Shown: in pieces, positions 9,801 through 17,460 of the stretch | Position numbering within the stretch: position 1 is the stretch's first letter | How the letters are laid out: each line of letters begins with the position of its first letter | Assembly: GCA_027596035.1 (NCBI GenBank) | Contig: JADGJA010000470.1 | Coordinates: 1-17,538 of the forward strand | Reading direction: 5' to 3' | Length of the DNA stretch: 17,538 nucleotides | Origin: Thoreauomyces humboldtii | Lineage: Eukaryota > Chytridiomycota > Chytridiomycetes > Spizellomycetales > Powellomycetaceae | Position numbers and translations under genes: made by a program | The notes under the pieces: generated by a model | Told to the model about the DNA's origin: nothing | The model's database searches: none | Seen by the model: only the letters and a program-made list of their open reading frames with translations

Positions 9801-11261
9801 CCTTGCTGAGTACGGATCGCATGAATCTCTCACTATGGAATGCTTTTGCACAAACAGAAATAGGGCGTGGGAAGACAGCTGAGGTGGGTAACGGAATTCG
9901 CAATCGTGACTGTATAACGGGCTGCTCACATCCCTTCCCGCTCTAACATTCTCTCTTTATTTTCAGGCGAGAAAAGTCTATGAGACGGCGCTATCATCGT
10001 ATCGCAGCTTTCCAGCGGAAAATCAACGGGAGTCTCCCCTACTATATTTCATGATGGCGGATATGGAGTATCAGGCTGGGTTTCCTGACAAAAGTCTATC
10101 GATCCTGGTTCATTTTGCCCTGGATGAAACAGGTATGTTGTACGCAACGCCAAAAATAAAAATACAAGCTAATGCAGCAATTAAAGGGCAGATAAGCGAG
10201 GAGTTGCCGAAGCCCACAGTTGTGCTCAAGGCGCGGAAGGTATTGCTCAACTTGCGCACTCCGAAATTGGTCAGCACACTCATATTATCATTTATTACCA
10301 GGCCTTGGGACAACGCCTCGAGATTCTGGTCGCATCCGCGAGTGGACTAGCGCTGGGTCCCAACGAACGAGCTCTCTTAGACGCGCTCAGTTGCTACGGT
10401 CTCCTCGAATACCTCGCCCAAGGCTGGAAAGATGCACAACGGATCTACGAACAGGTCCTGGACTCTTTACGAGCTCGCGACTCGTCTCCGACAGTTTTGG
10501 AGGAGGTCGTGTTCGAAGAGTACATCCGGCTGCTGTTTCAGCACGCGCGATCCGGGGCGACGTTCAAGCCTGGACTCATGCGGGACATCGCGGAACGAGG
10601 CCTAGCGAGGTTCCCGTGCAACATACTCATCTTGACGATGTATGGGTGGAACGAGGCGCGGACAAAGATGGACAATCGCGTCAGAAGGTTACTGGACCTC
10701 CAGCTCTCCAAGTAAGTCGTTGCTTCGCGGTCTCTAGCGTTGAGCATTTGCCAACGATGTTGCGTGCAGGAGCCCGTCCCATATTCTGTGGACTTTCGCA
10801 ATATGGGCCGAACTGCATCAGCGCCAGGTCTACAACGTCAATCTCGTCAGGTCCCTTTTCGAGAGGGCCTTGGCGTGTCCCAGGTAATCGCCCCAATCCA
10901 TTTCCGCCTTTTCTTCGGGATGAGATTGCTGATGCGCTACTGGCTGGTGTGCAGCTCGAAACACTCGGTGTCCCTCTGGTATCTCTACATTCAGTTTGAG
11001 CAGCGGGAAGGCGACCTCGGAAAAGTCAAGACGCTGTTCTTCCGCGCGATACAGGAGTGTCCGTGGAGTAAGGGTGAGAGAAAGATGTAGATCTGCCCTG
11101 CTCGATGAACCGCGCTCTTAATGCTCGAGGTTCCTTCCTTAGAACTATATATGCTACCGTTCCATCGCATCCGCGCTGCCTTTGACGATGACGAAGTGAA
11201 GGACATTGTGAACCTCATGGAGGAGAAGGAACTGAGGGTTCGGACGACGCTTGAAGCGTAA
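6851..11261 (+). CDS. NRDE2: NRDE2/Nrl1 family nuclear RNA-surveillance protein (HAT repeats)
   Basis: I assembled 18 exons: 6851-7296, 7373-7497, 7566-7681, 7735-7793, 7852-8223, 8287-8462, 8518-8586, 8646-8794, 8877-8910, 8971-9541, 9613-9689, 9747-9883, 9967-10132, 10178-10239, 10302-10711, 10770-10883, 10955-11073, 11143-11261. All phases join, giving 1106 residues, a usual family length. The first 150 residues are basic and S/R-rich. FFTDRKGDDQNRFTGS (about 160-175) is the NRDE2 hallmark. Half-a-TPR repeats follow: LWKQYLDFRQ, GFIERAVALYQAMIEFN, FWDSELPRFGEE, FHNWLPLRGSEDDEPDDPYR with VLYEDV, and the ending CPWSKELYMLPF and EKELRVRTTLEA. Family members bind the Mtr4/Mtl1 helicase and work in nuclear RNA decay, splicing surveillance, RNAi and genome stability. 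Start at 6851 has context ACAATGC. Least sure splice sites: the GTTGCG donor at 9690, and introns 8911-8970 and 10133-10177, which could be retained. Confidence 0.88.
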
Positions 11262-11402
11262 GCGTCCATGGCACAAGCCGTTTCGCTCCTTCCGTGAGGG
11301 CAAGTTTTTGGGAACGCGAGTTCATCTAATATGTTTCCCACCACTTTATCATTGTACATCAACAAAATGCCGGATTGTTTCCTTCCACCACTGTTTCCCC
11401 CT

Positions 11403-11895
11403 TCAGTCTTCGTAACCGGAAGGGTTGGATCGTGGGCCTTCGGGTACTGCAAGAACGTGGATTGGCATCAGCGCTCACGTCACGTGAAGGAATAAACTGA
11501 GCACGTACATGGGTAAGACCGGGGAGCATCGACAGGCACTTTGAAGCCCATCTCACGACGAGCAGGGTATACGGTCAGGAGCATGACGGGTCCTAGTGAG
11601 GAGCGAGGTGTAGGAGTGGTGAGCGACTGTTTTGCGAGGTCCTCGACCTTAGCCAAATTGCTCCGGCTAAGCCGGAAACGGACACACCGCCGTATCAGTG
11701 GAATACCTGAGATGCCGATCACGTAGCTGAAGAAGATAGTTGGATAGTTGTAGAGCTGGTGCCGCAGCGTAGTGAAAATGCTAGGAAAGGGAACAGAGGT
11801 GAGTAGCGAGAAGCACTTGCACGGCTTCTGAACCAGCATTTCCAGCACGCCGTCCAAGTAAGATTGCCCCAGCCTTACCCTAGGATTCCGGCCAT
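11403..11895 (-). CDS. nuo9.5: NADH:ubiquinone oxidoreductase (complex I) 9.5 kDa-type subunit
   Basis: Four exons on the minus strand, 11895-11879, 11780-11707, 11592-11509 and 11446-11403, encode only 72 residues. Introns are 98, 114 and 62 nt with GTAAGG, GTATTC and GTACGT donors, and phases join. The product has one membrane helix (about residues 19-39, IFFSYVIGISGPVMLL region), then ARREMGF and the tail SYPLPEGPR...GYED. This matches the layout of the fungal complex I 9.5 kDa subunit (Neurospora nuo9.5), an accessory single-pass protein of the mitochondrial inner membrane, possibly equivalent to animal NDUFA3. There is no cleavable presequence, as expected for this subunit. The first exon codes just five and two-thirds codons, so automated gene calling would probably miss it. 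It is convergent with NRDE2 (stops 141 nt apart) and divergent from FMT1. Confidence 0.82.
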
Positions 11896-12073
11896 GGCTA
11901 TACTATCGGCGGGTCAGGTCAAAGTCGAAAGAAGGGGAAAGGGCAATGGGATCGAGAGGAAGTCTACCTATACAGATACGGTGAGAGGAAGTTGAGACCT
12001 TCAATTTTTGACGGCAACGAAATTCGAAGCTGCGTTCCCCGCGTTTAGGCGCACGGACACTTGTCTCCAATCG
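11896..12073. promoter_or_regulatory. Bidirectional promoter shared by two mitochondrial genes
   Basis: Only 178 bp separate the ATGs of the complex I subunit (minus) and FMT1 (plus). The region holds a tandem GGTCAGGTCA (11912-11921) and a purine-rich run at about 11919-11950. No TATA box is clear. Both products act in mitochondria, so common control is plausible but inferred. Confidence 0.5.
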
Positions 12074-13693
12074 ATGATGATGATGCTTGCGATCTTCAAA
12101 AGCCGCGCTCGGTTTCCGCTACGAAATCGCAAAGCGGCACCCTCGGTGATCTGCTGGTTCCATACCGGGGCACGCTCCTTCCGACCGTACAACGTCCTGT
12201 TCTTCGGGAGCGACGAGTTCTCCATCACCTGCCTCAAGAAGCTGCGAGAGGAGCAAAGTTGGGAACCTCACGGGGCTGGGAGTCTCGAAGCGTGGGCAGA
12301 CATCCTCATGCATTCCTTTCATCCCAGCATCGGGGCCCGGTCAGATCATCCAACACATGGAAGTTGTGACTCCGCCTGACAACCCGCGAAACAAGATCTC
12401 GCAAGGTACAAGTTGGCTGCGGCTCTCTGCTTGGGACGATGGGCCGGTTGGACTGACTTGGATCTCTTCGGTAGTGCCTTTGAAAGCGTACGCTTCCTCT
12501 GTCGGTCTGAAAACGCACGCTGCACCCCACAAATCGTTGAAGGGATGGGAGGTGAGCCTTGCGGCACCGCTGCTTGGGCCGTCCTGAGAGACTTGGACCT
12601 TTGACTCCATCGACCTCCGTGCAAATAGCCACCATCGACCTCCGTGCCGTTCGATCTCGCCGTAGTCGTCTCGTTCGGATACTTCCTCCCTCGCAAGCTC
12701 ATCGAAGGGTTCGGGTCGGGAGCTGTCAACGTGCATCCCTCGCTTCTACCCAAGTGAGCTCCTCCTCCGGGACAGATTTCATCCCTGCCGATCCGACGAC
12801 AGTAGGGGAAGAGTTGGGCCAACGTAGTTAGCGACGCAGATACCGCGGAGCGGCACCGCTGCAGTACACGATCCTCAATGACGATCGTGAGGGCGGCGTC
12901 TCGATCATCGAGCTGGATCCCACGCGCTTCGACGTTGGGCGGATCTTGAAACAGTCGAAGATCGTAAGTTCCGGTCTCGTTTGGATCCGATGGTGTTTTT
13001 CATTTTCTCATCCGAAATCACTGGGGCAGGAGGTTCCACCGAAGACACGCTATGGCACGCTTCATGACCAGCTCGCCGAAATGGGAGCGAGTGATCTTCT
13101 GGAGGTTATTCGGGATATGCCTTTACATAAGGTAGGCATCATCTCTCTCTCTCTCTCTTTCGCAAAGCCCATCTTTGCCGTGCTGAACCGCATCGAACCA
13201 AGGCACAGGCTCGCCCGCAAGCGGAAGCCGGGGCGTCTTCGGCACCCAAGATACCCAAGACAATGGCCATGGTGAACTGGAATAAGACGGCGGACGAGGT
13301 GCATCGACTGGACCGAGCCATCGGTGGAAAGGTGATGCGCGATCTGCTGCGGAAACCTCGGCATCCTCCGTACTCTGCTCATGCCGCAACGAACCCCCTC
13401 CCGTGCAGATTCCCTTGCATACAATCTTTCGCGATCGACGGACGCAGCTCCTCGACATCCTCGATCCCGACACATCAGGCGCGCCGCAAACAGACGTGGC
13501 GAGCGTGGACCTCCCGTTTGGAACGCTAAGGACAAACGCGGATCGATCGATTCTGTTTGTTCGTTGTCGAGACAGCTGGCTTGCCTGCAAGACAGTCCAC
13601 GTGCAGGGCAAGAACAGGGTCGGCATCAGGGATTTCGACAACGGGTACAAGCTCCGCTCTGACGATCGGTTTGAGACAGACTTCAAGGAGTGA
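12074..13693 (+). CDS. FMT1: Mitochondrial methionyl-tRNA formyltransferase
   Basis: Eight exons: 12074-12257, 12328-12405, 12475-12551, 12629-12753, 12840-12963, 13030-13131, 13203-13331, 13409-13693; 367 residues. The enzyme moves a formyl group from 10-formyl-tetrahydrofolate to Met on the initiator tRNA for organelle translation. Seen motifs: NVLFFGSDEFS at the start of the Rossmann-like domain, VVTPPD, FDLAVVVSFGYFLP, NVHPSLLPKYRGAAP with catalytic Asn147 and His149, and FDVGRIL with the third catalytic residue Asp186. The C-terminal domain has VNWNKTADEVHRLDRAI and ends near FKE. The N-terminus is Arg-rich with few acids, a likely mitochondrial targeting sequence. The start is the first of four consecutive ATG codons (12074-12085). 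The first splice is least sure: donor GTTGGG at 12258 keeps the phase, but GTCTCG at 12282 also does and adds 8 residues. Confidence 0.86.
12607..12647. repeat. 16-bp direct repeat flanking the FMT1 intron 3 acceptor
   Basis: CCATCGACCTCCGTGC occurs at 12607-12622, inside intron 3, and again at 12632-12647, inside exon 4. The copies are 25 nt apart start to start, with the predicted TAG acceptor (12626-12628) between them. The second copy encodes part of the PPSTSVPFD segment. Confidence 0.85.
13142..13157 (+). repeat. (TC)8 microsatellite in FMT1 intron 6
   Basis: Eight TC dinucleotides run just inside the intron 13132-13202. The tract lies near the donor, not at the acceptor. It could be length-polymorphic. 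Confidence 0.8.
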
Positions 13694-13843
13694 AAGCGCA
13701 AGAAGCTGCCCTGGCTTTCGCGAAAAGTATAGTGATGGTCGAGCCGTGGTGGCAGTGGAATATAGAGGAAACCGCAGAAACGAAAGGGCCGGCGTTCGTT
13801 CGCGGCCCGTATCTGATAAGATGGCATAAAAACAAAGCGGCCC
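13694..13843. other. Convergent 3' region between FMT1 and TVP23
   Basis: These 150 nt separate the two stop codons. No gene is seen. Both 3'UTRs must fit or overlap here. Confidence 0.5.
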
Positions 13844-14868
13844 CTACCGGACCGGCGCTGCGGTCGTGGCCCCTCCCCCAAAGAATCCTCCCAATCGATT
13901 CGAGATCATGTTCCCGACGAAGCCCTGCACCGCACTGTTGCCTGCCAAGTAGCTGGTGACCTTTGCCTTGGCGTCCTACACAAGCCGGGGGGGAGCGTCT
14001 GGTCAGGGAGACGAGGACCACCGATTCCAAAACAAAAAAAAACAAAAAAAAAGGCCAGTCCGTGGTCGCTACCTTCTCGCATCTCGTGTATCCGACCACG
14101 TTCGCTGAACTCATGACGATCCCGATGAAGGTCACCAGGAACCACCCTGGACTCAGCTTGAGGATCGAGATGAATGCAAAGACGCACCAGAGCGCGGGCG
14201 TGACGTAGAGTCCCATCCAAAACATCCTCGAGTCTGTCGCGTTGACGAGACGGTTCTGTTGGGAGCGAAAGGAGGGGGGGAAGGGCGAGTGCGGAGAGTC
14301 AGGTCCTTTCTGCTCGTTACGGAGAAGGGTCCGAGTGTGCGGGGCATGCATGGTCCCTCTTCCGTGTCTCTTAAAAACAGTTACCTCCCGCGACTCGTAC
14401 ACCCACTCGTTGGAGCCGTCCTCCCTGATCTGGTTCCACCACCGCAGGCCGACGAGAAGACGCCCCGTGACGTTCTTGACGGTCCAGAAGTCGAATGCCA
14501 GCAGGAGGACGATGATGACGAAGGGGAGGACAAAGTTGGAGGTGAAGAGCCAGCACAGGAGGTAGGTCAGGAGGGCGGCGCTGCGGAAAGCGAGGTGGAA
14601 GAAGAGTGCGGTTGGGTGACTGGAGGAGTCGACACGGGCCGACGAGAGAGAAAGTCAGTCAGTTTCCCAGTCACTGCGAAGAGCCGAGTCGATCGATGGC
14701 TACGGAAGACGTGGGTGGGTGGGGTGCACACCTTGATTGTCGGAAAATGCTCTGAGGTGCTGCCACGTTCTGGGCCCCCGCCATTTGCCCAGCGCCCTCG
14801 AGATCGTTTCCTGCTATCGGCGCGGCATTGTTGACGAGACCTGCGCGATCGGACTTGCGAAGGGGCAT
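13844..14868 (-). CDS. TVP23: Golgi membrane protein TVP23 (FAM18 family)
   Basis: Four exons on the minus strand, 14868-14732, 14619-14385, 14255-14073 and 13975-13844, give 228 residues. Introns are 112, 129 and 97 nt. The family signature is clear: SSHPTALFFHLAFRSAALL (about 45-63), DFWTVKNVTGRLLVGLRWWN (89-108), NEWVYESRE (116-124), DSRMFWMGLY (132-141) and NVVGYTRCEKDAKAK (176-190). Four membrane helices lie at about 49-67, 69-89, 136-157 and 160-181. TVP23 is a conserved late-Golgi vesicle protein that works with Yip-family proteins in retrograde and vesicle traffic. The N-terminal 45 residues are not conserved and the ATG at 14868 is the likely but not certain start. The 129-nt intron is a multiple of three without an in-frame stop. 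It is convergent with FMT1 and divergent from the Rab5 gene. Confidence 0.85.
14034..14052 (+). repeat. Interrupted A-tract (A9-C-A9) in TVP23 intron 3
   Basis: Two runs of nine A separated by one C, T-tracts on the TVP23 sense strand, lie within intron 13976-14072. They start about 20 nt after the donor, not at the acceptor, and could be slippage-prone. Confidence 0.85.
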
Positions 14869-15407
14869 GTGTCAGAATACAGAGGTGCGAAGCGATGGAC
14901 CCCTCCGCACTACCATTGTGAGGTAATAATGTGTGTGCTGCTTGAAGAAATCCTATGTGGGATCGCAAGGTTGCACCGAGATTCTACAAAGGCTGAAGGG
15001 AGATGGGCGGTGACCGTGGAGAAACCCGATGAAACGCGGGTGGACGGACGAGGAACAAGGAACTTGAAGGAAGCAGCAGGCGGAGGGAGAGCCAAGGCGG
15101 CGCAGGCGTTGCCGGTGGTGTCCCCCGTTCCTCCCTCATACACAGGCGCAACCGTCACAGTCTGAACATTGGTCAACCCAATTTCATCTCACCCGCAGAA
15201 GTCTCAGCAGTCCACCGACCGAACCCCAGCTCTTGCGTGCCTTCCTGATATCATCCTTGCTAGCGAACGCTTCTCGGCAGACACCTACCTTCCACCCCCC
15301 TCCTTCTCCCGTGAGTCCGCCAGCCGAATATGACGCTTGTTTGTTTTTTTGAGCCGTCATGACGACAGAATCCACGCATCCTAACTCGCTGACCTAGATA
15401 GAACCGA
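14869..15407. promoter_or_regulatory. Divergent intergenic region between TVP23 and Rab5 genes
   Basis: These 539 bp contain both promoters. No family-like coding segment is visible; the open frame at 14910-15176 (minus) is low in complexity and unrelated to TVP23. The Rab5 side carries a probable 5'UTR intron at 15311-15397, listed separately. Confidence 0.5.
15311..15397 (+). other. Probable 5'UTR intron of the Rab5 gene
   Basis: A consensus donor GTGAGT (15311-15316), a branch-like CTAAC (15381-15385) and a CTAG acceptor ending at 15397 define an 87-nt intron that stops 10 nt before the Rab5 ATG. It would remove the upstream ATG at 15359, which opens a 12-codon uORF ending at the same 15397. 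Confidence 0.6.
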
Positions 15408-16399
15408 ATGGCCACGCCAACCAACGCAGCGGCTCCAGTAGGCGGCGCCGTCAACGATGCTTCCGCCGCTCAGCTGAAACCCATCCAGGTCAAGCTCGTC
15501 CTTCTCGGTAAGGCGGAGGACGTCTGTGGCCCAAAGTGAGTGTGAAAACAAGACTCACACTTCTCCAAATCTCTGTAGGCGAAGCCGCCGTCGGCAAATC
15601 ATCCCTTGTTCTACGATTCGTCAACAACGAGTTCCAAGAGAACAAAGAGCCCACGATGTCAGTTTTGTGTGGGGGAAGGCTATCTCGGCCAGATGACTGA
15701 TCCCTTTCACCTTCCATCAGCGGAGCTGCTTTCCTCACCCAGAAGTGCAAGCTCGACGATAAGGTCATAAAGTTTGAAATCTGGGACACTGCAGGTCAGG
15801 AGAGGTTTCACTCCCTGGCACCCATGTACTACCGCAACGCCCAGGCTGCGGTCGTAGTGTACGACATCACCAAGCCCGTGAGTCCTGCCGTTGGGTTCGC
15901 CAATGGCTCGGGGAAAAGGGATGCAATCTGGATCTAACCCGTTCCTTGCTCCACTCCCGTCAGGCATCACTTGACAAAGCAAAGTCGTGGGTCACAGAGC
16001 TGAAGCGTCAGGCCAACCCCGGAATCGTGATCGCTCTCGTTGGCAACAAGCTTGATCTTGCAGCCACCTCGCGGGCGGTACCCACGGAAGAGGCATCCGC
16101 TTATGCTACGGAAGGCGGTCTCCTCTATTCGGAGGCGTCCGCAAAGACCGGCGACAATGTCATGGACGTATTCACCGAGATTGGTATGGAAACGATATTG
16201 TTCTCTGGCACACCAGCTCTTTCGTGCATGTACTAACCCGCTTACCCACGTAGCCAAGAAGATTCCTTTGGAGCAACTGCTGGCGTCCCGAGGTGGACGA
16301 GGACCGGCTGGTGCAAGCGGAAGCACCGCCGCTGGTCGTGTCGATCTGAACGCAGGGCCAGGCGGTCGGAACGTGCCGCAGGGTCAATGCTCTTGCTAG
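15408..16399 (+). CDS. VPS21: Rab5-family small GTPase (Vps21/Ypt5)
   Basis: Five coding exons, 15408-15507, 15579-15657, 15721-15877, 15964-16183 and 16254-16399, give 233 residues. Introns are 71, 63, 86 and 70 nt; the last has a perfect TACTAAC branch site at about 16231-16237. All GTPase motifs are intact: P-loop GEAAVGKS (34-41), PTIGAAFLTQ with the switch I Thr (58-67), WDTAGQE (81-87) with catalytic Gln, NKLD (140-143) and SAK (171-173). IGAAFLTQ and the switch II region mark the Rab5 subfamily. The C-terminal CSC (231-233) is the geranylgeranylation site. Rab5 proteins direct early endosome fusion and traffic to the vacuole, recruiting tethers and a phosphatidylinositol 3-kinase. The N-terminal 26 residues are Ala-rich, a longer extension than in yeast Vps21. 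The duplicate genes known in yeast (Ypt52, Ypt53) make paralogue assignment tentative. Confidence 0.93.
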
Positions 16400-16939
16400 G
16401 CAAAACCCTGCTAGGTCGGGGTATCTGCCCCTTCCCATTTCTGCCTTCGAGAAAGTCGTCCCCGTCCCCTTGCCGTTACCGTTTTCCTCTTGCTCCGCTC
16501 CACGTCCCTACCTTCCTTTTCCCTTTTGTATCTTCCTGCTGCTGTCGCGGAAACACACTATCCGTCGATGCCGGTCAAATAAAGTCTCTTGTCAGTACCA
16601 CCTCCTGCTGGTAGCGGCCGTGGCGCCGTCTCGAGAAGTCCTCGTTCTATATACCCGCCCTCCATGCTCCATCTCTTTCTTGTTCTCTTTGTCTCCTACT
16701 CATCGGCTGCCGGCCTATCAACCTAGCTGCTGCAGCTGATGGACGACGCTGCTGCCGAAAACATCAAACCCAGGACCTCTCCCGCGGTGAGGAATCGTCA
16801 AGAGAAATCGTTGATGGAGGTGTCGGCTGGGTGCATGAGGGAGTTTCCATCGCGCAATTCCGTGACGGACGGCGCGGGCAGAAAAAAGTGGTATCAGGTG
16901 CTGAAACATCATCTGAACGAATGCAAGCACGAGAGGAAC
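16400..16939. other. Rab5 3' region, no clear gene
   Basis: The first part is CT-rich 3'UTR-like sequence with an AATAAA hexamer at 16578-16583, about 180 nt past the Rab5 stop. The open frame 16739-16981 (plus, 80 codons) runs into the tRNA gene and has no recognisable similarity. A T6 run on the minus strand (16882-16887) lies 52 nt past the tRNA 3' end and may stop RNA polymerase III. Confidence 0.5.
16578..16583 (+). promoter_or_regulatory. AATAAA polyadenylation hexamer for Rab5 gene
   Basis: Exact AATAAA, 179 nt after the Rab5 stop codon in a CT-rich 3' region. Fungal polyadenylation signals are loose, so its use is inferred. Confidence 0.4.
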
Positions 16940-17012
16940 CGATCCTACCAGGACTCGAACCTGGAATCTTGTGCTTCGTAGGCACACGCCTTAGCCATTG
17001 GGCCATAGGACC
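16940..17012 (-). tRNA. tRNA-Arg(ACG): tRNA-Arg (anticodon ACG)
   Basis: The minus strand folds into a complete 73-nt tRNA without intron. The acceptor arms GGTCCTA and TAGGATC pair over seven positions with one G-T. The anticodon stem TGTGC/GCACA encloses loop CTACGAA, giving anticodon ACG (plus-strand 16977-16979), which becomes inosine-modified ICG and reads CGU, CGC and CGA. The T stem CCAGG/CCTGG encloses TTCGAGT, and the internal B box GGTTCGAGTCC is intact. The discriminator base is G. CCA is not encoded, as normal for nuclear genes. Confidence 0.95.
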
Positions 17013-17057
17013 GTGGATTCATGCTTGCCGAGGTCATTCAACCACCATATCTATGTG

Positions 17058-17448
17058 ATGCAAGAAGAAGGTGCTCGGAGAACCGAAAAGGATAACCCCG
17101 ACGATATGGACGCGCAAGTTTCAGAAACGGCTACAGTGTTGAAGCGCCGTTTGAAGGAGACGGTTTGATGCTCGTTGTGGTCTTTGGCGGAAAGGTTCCA
17201 GCGTAGGGGCTCGTTTCTTTGTAACGTCTTCGCTGCAGGCGGCGGTATGCGCAGTTGCTCAAGCTTCTCTGACTGCTGAGCTGATGACCAAGAAAGAAAT
17301 GCTTGTTTCGGAGGGAGAGAACTTTGCGCCGACCATCCCATTGGCTCTGTGCATCCTTGCAGTTGTGTATGCGATGGTGGGATGGTCTGGCGAGGCGTGG
17401 GATGGTGGGATGAGGATGGCGAGGCGCGTGGGAATGTGGGGAATGTGA
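17058..17448 (+). CDS. Possible two-exon small protein, unrecognised
   Basis: Reading 17058-17162 joined to 17239-17448 gives 104 codons before a TGA, with a 76-nt intron (donor GTTTGA, acceptor CGCTGCAG) and matching phase. The first part is charged and helix-forming (VSETATVLKRRLKET), followed by an Ala-rich helix and a short hydrophobic stretch (about residues 75-88), then a Gly/Met-rich tail that comes from the local G-rich repeat. I do not recognise it. For: the frame stays open for 69 codons after a good acceptor. Against: weak donor, repeat-derived tail and no family match. A start at 17109 is equally possible, and an upstream exon at 16739-16786 (donor GTGAGG) could splice to 17091 in phase, which would put the tRNA antisense within an intron. 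Confidence 0.25.
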
Positions 17449-17460
17449 TGCTGTGATGTG
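17371..17460 (+). repeat. Degenerate G-rich tandem repeat (GGATGG / GTGGGA units)
   Basis: Copies of GATGG, GGGATG and GAATGTG recur. A roughly 33-bp unit (GGATGG...GGCGAGGCG...GTGGGA) starting near 17380 is repeated imperfectly from about 17414. It is strongly strand-asymmetric (G on plus). Confidence 0.55.

Noticed and set aside
11662..11676. Palindrome TCCGGCTAAGCCGGA in intron 2 of the complex I subunit gene
   Set aside because: Seven-base arms around a single base leave no loop for a stable hairpin without opening pairs, and one short palindrome in an intron is not significant.
13123..13881. 252-codon minus-strand frame over the end of FMT1
   Set aside because: Antisense to FMT1 exons with catalytic-family conservation, and it overlaps the 3' end of TVP23 in the wrong frame.
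14910..15176. Minus-strand frame upstream of TVP23 as a possible N-terminal exon
   Set aside because: It cannot be joined to TVP23 exon 1 with a needed extension: the ATG at 14868 already gives a protein of usual family length, and the frame starts with TTG.
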